Below, piece by piece: positions 42,501 to 57,500 of a stretch of DNA of 64,000 nucleotides. Made by a program: the position numbers and the translations under genes. Under the pieces are notes generated by a model, which did no database searches, was not told the origin of the DNA, and worked only from the letters and a program-made list of their open reading frames with translations. This stretch comes from Verrucomicrobiaceae bacterium (GTDB lineage: Bacteria; Verrucomicrobiota; Verrucomicrobiia; Verrucomicrobiales; Verrucomicrobiaceae). Positions within the stretch are counted from its first letter, which is position 1. Each line of letters begins with the position of its first letter. The DNA lies in contig JAIXYN010000040.1 of NCBI GenBank assembly GCA_027490195.1, positions 1 through 64,000 on the forward strand, given 5' to 3'.

Positions 42501-45500
42501 GCGGGTTCCAGTTGTGGATGATGAGGTCCGCGCTAGTCCCATCCGAATTGTTCAGCGCGCTCGTGAGGGCACCGCCACTGATGCTGTTGGCATGATTGCC
42601 CGCATGGGTGGTCTGCAATATCGCGCCGCCGTTGAGAGTCAGCAGATCTGTGATGGTGATGCTGCTGGATGCCACGGCCGGCACATAGAAGCGAGCGTTG
42701 GTGGTATTCACGTTCTGGAACGCGTTGCTAAGCGTCAGGGTGCCCGCGACCGAATCGATCGCAGTGATTGTGGTGCCATCAGCAAGGCCACTGCCCCGAA
42801 TGACCTGCCCCACCTGAAGACGCCTGGTTGAAACATTGCTGATGACATTGCTACCCTGGACCGAATTGGCCAGCAATTCGTTGCCGCTGTTGAAGAAGCG
42901 GATCGTGTTTGCCGCAGCGTTTGAGCGAGTAGCTCCGCTGAAAGAGTCGAAGAACAGGGTTCCATCCATCACGTGCATGCTGCCAGTCCATGCTGAAGGG
43001 TCTGGCTGGATGGTGTGTGCGGCCGTGCCCCCAATCGAAATATTGTCAGAGGCAACCACCGAGAACAGGCCTCCGTTGAAGTCCACATAGGCGAAGTAGT
43101 TGACCCCAGGATTGAGTGTGTCCAAAGACGTCTGGTAAACGGCGCGGGGAATGATGGTCTGCACGTCACGCAGGAATTCGCCGCCCAAGCGAATGTTCGC
43201 ACTGCCAGTACCAGACGGATTCTCACTGAAAAGGACCGTGCTGCCACGCTCAAAAGCAACAGCCACAGGATTGGTCAGATCTTGCAGCACCAAATCGGTG
43301 TTGAAGCTGCCAAAGCTGGAAACCCGAACGACCGAAGCTCCCTCCTTGGACTGGAAAGCGCCAAGCATGTTTTGTGTCGTGGCCCGGCGCGAAGATCCAA
43401 TGACTTCGAATGTGCCCCCGCCCACAGTCAGACCACCGATGTCACTGCGGACAAACTGGTCGTCTTGAACCACGCGCACACGCAGGGTGCCGTCATAAAC
43501 TTCCAGGCGGTCGAGGCCATAACCACCGGCTGAGGTGGAGAGGAATTCCAACACACCGGCACCACGCTTGATCACACCGTAGCTGTCTGGAGCGGCGGGA
43601 GTGACGTAGTTGCCGCCCATGACCAAGGTGGTGCGGGCATTGCCTACATCCCAGACCGCGTCTGAATTCATGGTGAACCCACGATCAGTCATGGAGTTGA
43701 AGCCATTGTATTGAAGAATGCCGCCGTTGAAAACCAAGTTTCCGGGGCTGTTGCGAGAGGCTCCAAGTGCTCCTGCTGCGCCTGCAAAAGACAGCGTGGA
43801 GGAGCCGCCACTTACCGCAGACTTGCTGAGCACCGCCTGAGTCGGACTGAGAATAGCCGCCACGGTCGTTCCTTCAGGGATTCCCAGGCCGCTGACGGCC
43901 TGGCCGACGCTGAGGCTGGCCGTTGATGCGAGATTGATGGTCGCCTGCCCCAGCACCAGCGTCACATTTTGAGTACCACCCACAGTGGCGGGCAAATTGT
44001 TAACAAAACCAAACGTCAGCCCCTGGGCACCCGTAGCGGTGACGGCATTGGAGATCTGGAGTGTAGTCGAGTCAATGATCTGGGTGATAACGCTGCCGGC
44101 CGGAATGCCGCCACCACTGACGGTCTGTCCGAGAAACAGACCCAGCGTGCTGGTGACAGACACGATGGCACCGGATGCCATGCCGCCATTGAACGAAGAG
44201 ATTAGCGGAGCTGGAGCGGCTCCAAAGCTGAGCAAGGTATTGGTTGTGGCAGTCGCATTCTGATCGACCACGATCTGGTTGTTGTTCAGGATGGCGAGAA
44301 TTTTGGTGCCAGTAGGGAAACCGCCGCCGGTCACCGTTTGCCCTATGGAAAGCCCGGCCGTGCTGTTGCTGTTGTTAAGCGTGATGGTGGCGCTATCCAA
44401 CGTGAGAGCTGCCACACTTCTGAAGTCTTCCAGCAGCGCAACATTGTTCCCAAACGTGTAATTCGCTCCCGTCGTTGTGATGTTGGAGCCGTTCAGGAGC
44501 GTCACTGTGCTCTGCGCACCGTTGATTCCAGTCACATAGGAGCCGCCGAAACTGATCAGAGTGCCGTTGTTCGATTGAGTCGCACTGGTGCTGATGCTCA
44601 CTTGGTTGGTGGCGCTGTTGATGCCGGTGATGGTGGCACCAATCGGTATGCCCGTACCAACCACAGGTGTTCCCACCTGAAGACCGGCAGTGCTCGCCAC
44701 AGTGATCGAACTGAATCCGGCGATCGTGTTGGAACTCACCGTGACAACCGCAGGCAGACCGGCACCGGAAACAGTCTGGCCAAAGGTGATTCCGCTAAGA
44801 TCACTAAACGTCGGAGGGCTCAGCACATTACCAAGCGTCTGGTTAAACGCGCTGAGCGCCGCGCCCGAGGCGGCACCGGTCACCCCGAGCTGACGGACAG
44901 TCAAAACTCCTGCATTGATCGTGGTGGCACCTGTGAAAGTATTCAAGCCCGACAAGACCAAGCTGCCATCACCATTCTTATCGAGACCATTGTTGTGAGA
45001 GAAGGACAGATCGACCGTGCTGGCGCCAGAGCCTGTCACTGCGTTACTTAGGACAATGTTACCCGTCTGATTGACCGGATCCGTGATGGTGATGGAACTG
45101 ATGGTCGCACCAATCGGAATATTGCCAGTGCTGCTAGAGACGCCCAGACCGACGTTGAGTCCGGCAATGCTGATACCCGAAATCGTGGTGCTACCGCCCG
45201 TGGCGGTCACGGCTCGGGTGGAGGGCGGCGTGCGGTTGGCGATGACTGCCGAGATTTCCATCGTGGCGGCAGTGTTGTTTTGGCGGATATAAAGGTCCGC
45301 ATTGGTTCCAAAGCCGCCGGACAAAGTTCCCGACCCGGTGATGAGGGCAGAGTCCGTGCCCATGTTTGGGGTGACCAGTATCCCGCCGGAAAGGATCGAA
45401 TTGTCCCCCACCAAAGTCACCGTCATGGAATTGCTACCCACTGTATTGTCAGGAGCATTGAAACGCAGGGTGTTCGTACTGCGGTTCGTCTGGGTGCTGG

Positions 45501-48500
45501 CACCTGTGATGGTCATGTTGCCGCCGTTATTAAGACTTGTCGGCAGCACCCAATCATTGGCCGCGTTGCTGTTAATGTAGCCAGTGAACTTGCTGATAAG
45601 ACCGTCCTGGGCAAGCACCACCGAATTATTGGAACTCAACTGCCCTGTGGTGGTTCCCGAGAAGATGGTGTTGCCGCTGCTGCCAAAAGTGTATGTTTGA
45701 CCAGATGCATTGGCTGTGGCGGGCTGGCTGAGCACCAGTTGGGTTCCATTGAGGATTCCCACAATCGTGGTGTTGGCGGCAATGCCCGTTCCGGAGATGG
45801 TCTGGCCGATCATGCGACCGGCGGTTGTGTTGGTGCCCGGGAGGGTAAGCGTCGTGCTATTGAATGTGATGTTGCCTGAGGCGGCGGTGGTAACTTCTGT
45901 CGCAGAATTAAATGTCAGTGCATTGGTAGCGGTGACCGTCGCATTATTGGACAGGGTGATGGTGCTGCCATTGGCATTGATCGAGGTAATCGTCACGCCT
46001 CCTGGAATGCCCGTGCCACTCACGGACTGGCCAAAGGTAAGCCTTGCGTTGGAGATCACGGTGCCTGTGCTTGTGTCGTTGGTCGAGCTGACAGCTGCCC
46101 AGTCAGAATCCCCCACATAGGCCCAGCCGCCCAAGATGCCGTTCACATTGAGATTGTCAGTGCTGGCAATGTTGTCAGCGCTAAAGCGAAGCGACGCGCC
46201 GGTATTGCGAGTGATCGAGTTCATGCGCAGCACACCCGTGCTATTCGTCTGGTCGATGCGGTTGCTGCCGCCGCCAATGGTGGCCGCAGCAATGATCTCC
46301 AGGATTGTACCTGACCCATTTCTCATGGCCAGCGTGGCACCGAGACGCCCGCCACCGAGGGTGACTCGTCCAGTGTCAGCAAGACGGCTGCCGCTGCCGT
46401 TCGCATAATCAAGAATGAGCGTGCCCGCCTGCACGCTGTGATCCGGCGACATGCTGCTGATGGTGTTGCGGGTAAAGCTGTCAGCCTGGCCGCTCAAAAT
46501 CAGAGTGCCGTCGCCGAACTGGGTGATGGCACCTCCGCCGCCGAAAATGCCCTTGATTTCGAGCGAGGCTCCCTGGCCAATCAGCACGCTGGAATTGCCG
46601 GTCGCAAACAATGCGCCAGCCCAAGAACTGGTTCCGGTCGTCGCGGCCAGGGTGCCGCCTGCCAGGTAGATCGCATCCGCAGTACTGTAGGTGACATTGC
46701 GGAAGTCCAGGGTGGCATTAGCACCGCCGGGGATGGAAGTGCCGTTGTTGTTACCCCCAGCGACAACGATGCCTGCCTGGCCCGCCGCCCCGAGAGCACC
46801 GTCCGCAGTCACTGCGAGGATGCCCGCATTGACACGCACTTCTCCGGTGAAGGAGCTGGCAGCAGACAGCACCCAAGTTCCCAGACCGTTTTTCACCAGC
46901 GAGGTGGAGCCGCCCGTGCCATCTCCAAGAGAGAGGGCGAAAACGTTGTTGCCCGTGTTGTAGCCGCTCAGCGTCAGCGTGCGGTCGCCGCTGCCAGTGA
47001 AGCCGACAGCAGGAGAGAAGCCGGCCTGACCGAAATTCATCCTCGCCGCCGTCCGGGTGCCGTCTGCCACGATGGTGGCCGCAGAATCTCCCACTCCCAT
47101 GGTGAACGACCTGTCCGTGAAGGTAGGGGTGTTGCTGACAAACCGTAGCACCGCGTTGTCCAACACCAAATTGGCTGCGGCGTTGGAAGCAGAGCCGATG
47201 CTGCTGCTGAAACCACCGCTATTGAGGCTATTCACCACCAAGCCGCCGCCCTGCACGACCGTGGCCCCGCTGTAGCTGTTTGAAGTCCCCAAAGAGAGCA
47301 TTCCAAGACCTGTTTTGGCCAGAGACAACTGCGTGGCACTGTTCAGGCCGTCCACCAGCGCTCCCTGGAAGCTCTGGTTAACATCCGTGTTGATCGTCAA
47401 CGTGGCAGGGGCTGTTCCATCATTCGTCACAGTGCCGACGCCAGTGATGGCCGAGAAGGTGGCATCAAAGCCATTCAGGTTGAAAACACCGGTGGCCAGA
47501 TTGATCGAAATGCCTGCGGTCGTGACCAGCGCGGTGGCGCTTTCCAGCCGGATCTCACCTGCCTGCTGATAAAGCTTCCCGCTGAACGTGTTGGTTCCGC
47601 CCAAACGCAGCAAGCCGCTGTTGAGTGCGATGTCTCCCGTCAGCGTGTTGTTGCCGGAGAGAACGATGGCGGAGCCATTCAGACGGATATAGCCGATGGT
47701 GTTGTTGCCGGTGAGTTTGATGGCATTGAAGTCACCGTAGGTCAGGCTGGCATTGGTTCCGCCGCCGGAGGTGGCTTTTGACAATTGAAGTGTCGTTCCA
47801 TTGACAATGGCTGCGATCGTTGTGCCTTCGGCGATATTATTGCCGGAAACTCTGGACCCGACCTCCAGCCCAGCCGTGCTGCTTACCACCACCTGGGTGC
47901 TGCCCGAGGAGAAAGTGGAGGCCAACTGGCCGGTGGTGTCAAGCTGTACCCCTTCGGTTTCCAGCCCTCCGGACAAATCATGGTCTCCTGCAATGGTGAG
48001 GATGCCACGATTGTTGCCGAGGCCACCCGATGTCGCACTCAAGATCAACCGTCCGGATGCACCGCTGATGAGATTCGCAGAGCTTAGGGTCACAACGCTG
48101 TTGTCAGCGACCCGGATACGCCCGTCTGCGGCCCCGAGCGTGATGCCGCGATTGGCGTCGTTCATCTCCATGGTGGCGTCCACCTGCAAAGTGCCGCCAT
48201 TGAGCACCAGTTGGTCAGCACGGAAGCTCGAAGGGTTAGCACCCAAGTCCGTTTCCCTCGTGATGCGCAGGACTCCCTCATTCACATAAGTCCTGCCAGA
48301 GTAGGTGTTCATCTGTCGGAAAGTGATGGAAGTTCCATTTTGTGTCTGCAGCGGTGCATTGGACAGCACGAACTGGCTGCTACTCAACACGCTGGCCACC
48401 ACGGTGCCGGCGGCGATGCCGGGGCCAGTCACCAATGCCCCGACCTGCATGTCGGTGGTGTTGGCACCGCCGCTCATCGTTACAGTGCTTTGACCAGTGG

Positions 48501-51500
48501 TGTAAGAGCCTGTGCGGCTGAAGCCAGGGTTTAACTGCAACGTTCCCTGCCCAGACTTGGCCAGATTCATCTCAAAGGCTCCGTTGTTGACCAGAAGGCT
48601 CGTGATGGTGGTCGTGCCTCCGGTGATGTGAGTGATCAGATCGTAGCCGGAAGTCGCACCTGCCGTCACCATGCCGCCCGCAACCGTGGAACTGCCAATA
48701 TTGATCATCCCGCCGGTGCTGATGGTCAGCGTGTTTCCGTTATTGATCGTGGTGCCAAAGCCACGCAGGTTCACGGAATTGACCGTGGGTGAGTTGATCG
48801 TCTGCGCTGAAGTCAGCCTGACGTTGCTGCCGCCGGCGTAGGTCGTGCTGATAGTTGCATTTTGAGTCGATGCAGCCGAGTTGACCGCCGTGACGCCAGC
48901 GGTTGCATTGTAGGTGGCAAACTCACTGCCGACCACAGCCCAGCCACCGATGATGCCTCCGGACAGAGTGGGAGCACTGGTGAACATCACCTTCGAGGCA
49001 CCTGTGTTGCCGAGAGCAAAAGTGTCCTCAAAATTCACCATCGAACCTGCCTGACGAGAAAGCCCAGCAAAGGTAATCGTGTTTGACGCAGCATTAGAAA
49101 TAGTCGTGCTGATCGCATTGGCACCCCCTGTGAGCGTGAGTTGCCCGAGAGACTCGGAGAAAGCCTCTACTCCAGTCCCGAAACTGCGGTAAAGGAAGCG
49201 TCCGCCATTGAGATTAAGCGCCGTGCTGTCTCCGATGCGATTGTTGTTGATACCGCCGCTGTTCTGGATCTCAAGCCCCTGGCCGTTGCTGTTACCAAAA
49301 AGGGAGTTACCCACTCCAGATATGTTGATGGCGGTTGGTGCACCCAAACTACCATTCAGTCCTAAAACGAGCAGGTTCCCCCCCACTAGGTTGACGTTGC
49401 CGTTGATCACCATGGTGTTGTTCACAGTCACCAGCGCACCGTTGGTCACATTGTCGCCGGTGCCGCGGACGTTGAGGGAGCCGTTTTCCAGCACCACACG
49501 TCCCAAGCTCACCTGGGTCAAAGTCTGCACCCCGCGGATGTCGAAGTTCCCACCGGCGACTCGGAAGTCAAAAGGGACGAGCCCGCCAATGTAGCCGAAG
49601 GTGCTTGGATTAAAGGAAGTGACTCCCGGTGCCTCCAAAACTGCAACACCATTCGTGGCATGGCCGCCAAAGCCGAGGAAATCTCCTCCCACAACCGTGC
49701 TGATGGTCGGCGCGGCAGAAAGGGTGAATGTGTTCGCGCTGTTGATCGACTGAATCTTGGTTCCCGCAGCAATGCCCACACCATACACATACATGCCGGC
49801 GGTCAGGTTGGTTGTCGTGCCGCCGGAGGACAGGGTGACGAGCGCGTTGCCGCTGGTGTAATTACCAAAATTGAAGGAGCTCGCTGATCCAAGGCTCAAA
49901 TTCACAGTCGTACCGCCTTCACGCACCATCCTGCCGCCAAGCATGAGCCGGTTGAAGGAGTAGGCCGCTGTGAAGTCACGGAAACTGAGTGTGCCGTTGT
50001 TGAAGATGAGACGGGAGCCATTTCCATTGCCGCCAAATCCAGTGGTGTTCGTGAGGGCAAGTGTGGCACCGCTGTTGATCGTCGTTGTACCAGAGTAAGT
50101 GATGTTTCCGCCGGAGAGCACCTGCTCCCCTGTACCGGCCACCACCAAGTTCAGCACGCCGGTGCCGGCGTTGTTGGCACGGTCGCGCATGATGCCGTTA
50201 AAGCTGCGGCTGCCGCTGGTCAGGAGTGTCAGCGTGCTGTTAGCGCTGAGCGATTCACCTTCAAGATTTTCCACCACGCCACCGCCGGTAGAGTCTGCGA
50301 GCCCCGCCACCGTCTCATTGTTGCCGACCATCTTGAAATAGGCGTTGTTGTTGGCGGCACCATCGAAACGAATCACTGTCCCGTCGGCGATCTGCTCATT
50401 GCCACCCAGTTGCACCACGGCGGTGTTGTTGTCAGCACCGGTTACCCGGCCCAGGCCACGGCTGACTCCGCCAATGGTGAGGCCGCCGACAATGGTGCCG
50501 TTGACGACGTCTCTACCATATACCGTCAAAGACGTGCCGGTATTGGTGGCGGCAGTGGAGAGAATGAAGGTAGTGGCATTGATGACGGAGGCGACCGTAG
50601 CGCCGTTAGGAATGTTAACGCCAGAAATCGGCATGCCGGGATAGAAGCCAGCGGTGCTGGTCGTCGCGGCGACAGTGCCGCCCGCGCTGGCGACGATGGC
50701 GGCACCGCCATTGCTGGCAGTCGCATTGGCAGACAGAGTGAACTGGGTGCCATTTGCATTCAGGGCTGCCACCGTGGCGCCCACGGGGATACCTGTACCG
50801 CTGACGGGCATACCCACATAGAAACCGGCTGTGGTGCCCGAATTTAGCGTGACCAGAGTGCTGCCGGTATTGACTGAAGCAGAAAAACTCTGCGTGTTTG
50901 CGGCAATGGAGGCGGAGGCGTTGTTGGCGGTCGCATTGGCTGAGAGAGTGAACGATATGCCGTTCGCATTGATGGCCGTAATGGTGGCTCCGACCGGGAT
51001 ACCCGTGCCGCTCACCGGCATGCCCACAAAGAAATTGGAAGTATTGCCGCTGTTCAGTGTGACGTTGTTGCTTCCATTGAAGATGCTGGCACTGACATTC
51101 TGAGCCACAAGCGTTCTGGCGATGCTACCTGCGCTGGCAGTGCCTGAAACGCTGTTGGTCGCCGCAGCGGAAAGCGTGAACTGAGTAGCGCCTTGTATCG
51201 AAGTAACCGTGGCACCGTTCGGAATGGCAGAATTTCCAAAGATGGCCATGCCTACGCGCAGTGCAGTGGTGTCTCCACTGGCCAGCCTCACCGTGCTGGA
51301 TCCGCTGAATGTTTGAATGTTCAAAGGGCTGGAAACCACAGCGCTGGCTGACTTGGCAAGCACCAGGTTGGGGTTACCGGCGTCACTGAAGCCACGATTG
51401 GTGACCCAGGTGTCTCCGCTGTAGGTATTGGCGGTGATTCCAGAGAGAGTCAGACGCCCGCCACCCATCACGGTGAGACCAAGGCCGGAGCTGGCCTGGG

Positions 51501-54500
51501 AAATGGGGCCGGCAATATCCACCCGCCCAGCTGCGCCTCCAGCTCCAATGATGACCTGAAGATTGCTGGCGAGCTGGACCGGAACAGCCAGCACGTCCAC
51601 TTGGTTGAGGGACTGCACTTTGCTCAGCACAGCAGAGCCATAGGCACCATTGTTGAGGATCAGCCGCCCGTTGCCGACCCCCTGCGTGACCGTGAACCCA
51701 TTGGTGTTGTTGGTGTCCCCCACAAAGACCTTACCGGTTACTTTATCACCATTGAGGGCCACTTGCACCTGGGAGGCGATATTGGTGTTGAGGGTGGTGA
51801 TGCTGCTGATGGCATTCGGCGATTCCTGCGGCTGCCAGCTGGTGGCAGCCCCCCAGGAGGACGAGCCCGTGAGGTTGTAGTTGTAAAGCCGGACGGCGAT
51901 GTCGCCTGGTTTGGTGAGAATGACGAGAATGCCGTCCGTGGCAAACCTGCTCACGTCGTAAACCAGCGCGCCTGAGAGGGTGGGGAGATTCAGATTTCCA
52001 CCGCCCGTGCCGCCATTGCGGTAATTGGTGCCAACATCCATCGTCGATTCCACTGAGAGCGAGGTCCAGTCGCCGATATCAATGTAGTCGCCGCTGGCAG
52101 CCGCAGCGAAGTAAGCGCCGGACAGGGTGATCTGGCTGCGATTGAGTTCGAGCACTCCGTTCACTGTGATGGCATCATGGCTGCCAATACCAGTGCCGTT
52201 CCAAGTGGAGAGCCTCTGGTCGCGATAACCACCGATCGTGTCATAGAAACCCACGAGCAGGTTGGAGAGAATGCCAAGGTCATTGCCAGTGCGTCCGTTG
52301 ATCGTGAAACTGGCAGCAGAATTGTCCTGCAGCGTCAGATTGCCATTGAAGACCATGGACCCCACGGCGGTGCCAAAGCTGCCGCCTGGTGTCAGCGTGG
52401 CTCCACTGGTGAAGAGGTGGTTGGTGACGCCAGCGGTGCCATTCACGATGCCCACGCCAGAGAGAGTGGCACCCGAGTTGACGGTGATGCCACCCGCACC
52501 TGCTCCGCCCGTGGTATGTGTGGCAGACGTGCCTACCTGAAGGTTGCCACCATTGACGGTGGTGGAGCCGGTGTAGGTGTTGACAGCACCAATCACCCAC
52601 GATCCAGATCCGTTTTTCACCACGGAGGTCACCCCACCGCTGTCAGCGACGACATTGCTGAGCGTGTTGGCACCCGTATTGGTTCCCGAAAGGCTCAATG
52701 TGCGGTCACCGCTTTGCCCGTTGAAGCCAATGCTGCCTGAATTGGTGAAATTCACGGCACCGGTTCCGGAGGCTTCGATGGTGCCACCTGAGGTGCCGAC
52801 GCTGAACAGCCTGTCCGTGGACTGGGCAGCTCCTGTGTAGCGCAAGGTGCCTCCATCCAAGACAAGATTGGCAGCCGAGTTGCTGCTCGCACCGATGCCG
52901 CTGTTCGCCCCGCCATTGCCAAGAGAAGAAGTCTGGAGCACGCCGAGATTGATCGTGGTGGTACCGGTGTAGGTATTGCCAGCCGCACCCAGCACCCAAG
53001 TGCTCGTGCCGTTCTTCACCAGCGAGATGGTGCCGCTGCCGTTGGCGATGAGGGGATTGAAGGTGTTCAACAAGGCCGCGTCCGCGCTGCCGCCGAGCGT
53101 CAAAGCACGAGCACCGGCGCCGTTGACCACGATTGATCCGGTATTCGAGAACACCAGCGCTCCCGTTCCGGATGAGTCCAGCACGCCACCGTTGACTCCA
53201 AGGGTCAGAAGACGGTTCGTGCTTGTCCCGCTACCGTTATAACTGAGTGTGCCGCCATTGAATACCAGCGAGGCCGCGTTGGTGGTAGCGTTGGAAGCAT
53301 CACCACGACCGATGCCGCTGGCGACACCAATGTCGTTGAGGTTGTCAGTGCGCAAGACGCCGCCAGCGAGAGTGACCACACCGGTGTTAAAGTTGCCTGC
53401 CCCGAGATCATAGTCATCAGGGGTCAGTCCATCACCGATGGTCGGCGCAACACTCAGGGTGAAGCTCGTGTTGGAATTAATCGCTGTAATGTAAGCACCC
53501 AATGGGATGCCTTCGCCTATGACAGCCTGGCCCACAACGAGGCGGGAGGTGTCGCTGGAGGTGACCAGTGTATTACCAGCGGTGGCGATGCCTGTCACAC
53601 CAGCGAGGACGCCGTTGTTCGGTGCCATAACCCAAGTGCCGGTGCCGCTCATGGTCAACGCTGTCGCGCCACCGCTGTCGCCGATCACCGGCACAAAGGT
53701 GTTCGTTTGGGCGGAGGTGGCCGTCAGGGCCAGGGTGCGCTCACCGCTGCCCAGGTAGGCCAGTGCACCAGTGTTGGTGAAGTTGAGAGCGCCGGTTCCG
53801 CGATTGTCGATGGTGATCGTGTTGCGCCCCAGGGTGAACAAACGGTCCGTGCTGACGGCTCCGCCACGGTAATCCAGCGTCGCTGCGTTAGTTCCGGCGC
53901 TGCTTCCAAACACCAAATTCGAGGCGAGCGAGGAGGATGCCCCCACGGCACTGGCAGTGCTGCCATTGGCGAGGATGTCGGCGCGCAAGGTACCTGAGGC
54001 CACGGTGGTGACGCCGCTGAAGGTGTTGGCTCCCTGGAGATAAAGGGTGCCGCCGCCCGTCACGTTGAGATTGATGCCCGTGGTGGACTCGCTGATCGCG
54101 CCGCCGACGGTGAACACGCCAGCCGTGCTGGCGATGTTCCAAGTCTGGCTGGCGAGGAGGCGGACGTTGACATTGGCATTGATCGAGTGCGCGGCGGAGC
54201 CAGCTTGCACATTGAGTCCGCCAGCATTGATGGAAATCCGGTAGCTGTTGGCACCGGAATTGTTGATCGAAACGGAATTACCCGCAGCGGTGGTGCCGGT
54301 GCCAGTGAAGTTCAGCGTGCGGAGCTGCATGTTGGCACCCAAATTGACCGCCAGCCTGCTGGTATTGGCAGAGTTGGCGGTGAAGAAGTAGTCATCCAAC
54401 CCTCCGAGCGCTGTTGCGTTTGCGCCGCCTCCAGGCAAGGAAGTCCAGTTGGTTAGAGCGTCTGAAATATTGCTCGTGCCACCTGTCCAATACCATGAGT

Positions 54501-57500
54501 TGGTGACGTCATTGGTAATCGTTAAGTTTGCGGTGCTGGCCGTGCTGCCCAAAGCGATTGTGTAGTTGTTGGCGAAGGTAAGCGCATTGTTGTTCACAGT
54601 GCCGGTGGTTGCTGCGCTGATTATGATTGAGTTGGCGGTGACGATGCTCACCGTGGCACCATTGGCAACGCCAGCGCCCGTGATGCTCATGCCAGCGACG
54701 ATGCCGGCAGTGCCCCCCGGCATGGAGATCGTCGAGGTGCCATTGGTGTTACCAGTCAGAGTTTGGAGTCCAATAATGAGTCCGGTGCTAGTCAGACTGA
54801 GATTCCCTGGATTGGTCAGAGAACCCGTCGTTGACGAAAGAAACGTGTAGGTTCCAGCCGTGAGACTGGTGGCCGTGGAAACCGGCGCGAGCGCTATCTC
54901 CACTGGACCGGCGATATTGATGCCGCGGGTGACATTGATGCGGTCGATTTGCGTAACTCCGCCCGAATTGATGTCCAGCAGGAGATTGGCCACCGTGCTG
55001 CTGCCGGAGCCCAAAGTCAGACCCGTGGCCGGTCCTGTGGCATTTTGCTGGATGGTGAAGGTGCCAATGGCGTTGTTAGCCATGCTGAGCGTGGCGCCTG
55101 CGTTCACCGTCAAAGAAGCTCCGGCTCCAGTCACCGAGGTCAGACCTGCAAAGTAGTTCCCTTGGACGTTCAAAGTACCGTTGTTGACCGTGATCGCCGT
55201 ATTGCCCAAACCCGGAGCGGTCGTGGAACTCGCAGGCTGGTTAAGCACCAACGTCCCGGCACTGATGGTGGTGGTGCCCGTGTAGTTGCTGTTGCCACTC
55301 AGTGTCCAAGTACCGGTGCCAGTCTTGGTCAAGGTGCCGGTGGTGATATCTATCGGACCAGCGATTGAGCCGCTGCCGGTTCCCTGCAACGTGAGGTTAT
55401 TGCCAGCTCCCGTGACGCTGGCACCACCGTAAACGACATTGGCATTGGTCAAGGCAGTCGAAGCATTGCCATCGAGGGTGACACTGGTGCCGCTGACTGC
55501 GATGACACGCCGACCCAACAGTGTGGAGCCCACCACCAAGGTGCTCGGAGCCGTGGCACGCAGAGTCACATTCGGAGAGGTCGTAAGACTGGACGCAATA
55601 CCCACGGTGCTGCCAAACGGCACCGAAGTGCCGGCTACGACCTGGTTGGCAGTGCCGGAGAGCGAGACCGCCGTGCCATTGATCGCGATGACTGTTTGCC
55701 CAAACATCGTGGTCCCCACGACCAAATTGGAAGGAACAGAAGCCAGAGTCACCCCAGCAAAACTGGATGCATTACCGGTCCCTGTCGGGGCTGAACCGTT
55801 GAAGATAGCAGTGCCACCGGTGAACGAGATCGTCGGGGCTGTGGTATAGCCGGTACCGGTGTTGGTTATCGTGATGCCGACGACCTGCCCGCTGCTGTTG
55901 AGCACGGCCGTTGCGGCGGCACCTGCGCCACCGCCGCCAGTGATGCTCACATTGGGAGCCGCCGAATAGGTGGTGGTGTTCGGCGCGATCGTGAAATTGG
56001 CAGCCGTGAGACCGCTGCCGCTACTGTTGACTGTGACCGTCGTGCTGGCCGCCGAATTGGTTAGCACGAGAGGCGTGGTTCCTGAGGCGTCGATAACACC
56101 GGCACCGGTGAGGTTAATGACCCGAGTGGTGGTGTTGCGGGTAGCGTCCTGGCCGATGAAACGCAGCGTTCCGTTCAGATTGACGTTCGAGAACAAGGCC
56201 ACATTCCCCATTGAGCTGGCTGCGGCATCCGCCAGGGTATTGACCTCCAAAACGCCGCCCGTAACATTGGTGCTACCCCGGTAGTTGTTCAGGCCGGTCA
56301 AGGTCTGGGTGCCGGTGCCAGTCTTGACCAAGCTCAAGGCATTGGTGCTGTTGGCGATCGTCCCGGCAAAGGTGGCCTGGGTCAGATTGGATGCGCCCAC
56401 AGTCAAAGTGGCCGCCGAACCGGAATTGGTCACCAGACCTGCACCAGCGAGCGATCCCACGGTTTCGGAGAAACCTGCGAGATCAAGCGTGCCGCCCGTA
56501 GTGCCGGTCAGGGTGTTGCCTGCCGCGACGACCACGTCGGAGTTGTCAGGGATCACTCCCGCAGCCCCCAATCTCAGCATGCCCCCCGTGATGGTCGTGC
56601 TGCCGGTGTAGTTGTTGCCGGTGTTGGAAAAGATCGCCGTGCCAGCGCCTGCGATCACGATGCCGGATCCCGCCCCGCTGGTGATCTGACCGTTGAGGTA
56701 AGCTGTGACAAAGGGGCTGGCGATCGTCATGGTGCGAGCCGCAGTACCGAGGTTCATCACCCCCGTGAGGAAGAGGCTGTTCGCAGCGGAAGTGCCTCCA
56801 AACGTGAAATTGCCGTTCACCGTGATCGCATTCGCAAGCCAGGTGGTGTAGTTGAGGTTGTTGGTAGCGGTGGTCGTCGCAAGGGAAGACAATGCGAAAC
56901 CGGTGTCTCCGATACCAGATGCAACCAGCGAGCCGCTGGGAACGCCCGTGCCGGTGACTGGCTGGCCCACAGTCGTGAGACGTCCGTTGGTTCCGGTCAG
57001 CGTGACAGCCGACGAACCGTTCGTCGTGCCTGAACTGATAACTGTGAAGCCGCCAGCTAGGATCGTGGTGCCATCTCCCAGCGCAAGCGCTCCTGTGCCG
57101 ATCGCGCTGCTGGCGATGTTCAGCGCCCCTGCAGTCAGGGAGGTGTTGCCATTACCCAAAATCAAGGTGCCAGCAGACAGATTCAAGCCCGTGGTGAAGG
57201 TGCTGAGGCCGGTGAGCGAAAGTGCTCCTGCACCGGATTTGGTGATCACGCCGCCAGCACTCGTAATCGGGACGCTGATAGCCAGGCCAACCGGCGCGGA
57301 ACCGGTCACATTGATGACAGGGGCGGCATTGGTCAGTTGAAGTGCGCTAAGCGCGACAGCGCCACTGCTGATGGTCGGAGTCACCGCCCAGTTGTCATTG
57401 TTCGAGGTGATGGCATTGGCCGCCGCGAGCACCACAGTGCTGGAGGCTGTGGGGGTGCCGAAGCTGAACGTAGGCGCACTGGTGCCGCCATTGCCGTTGA

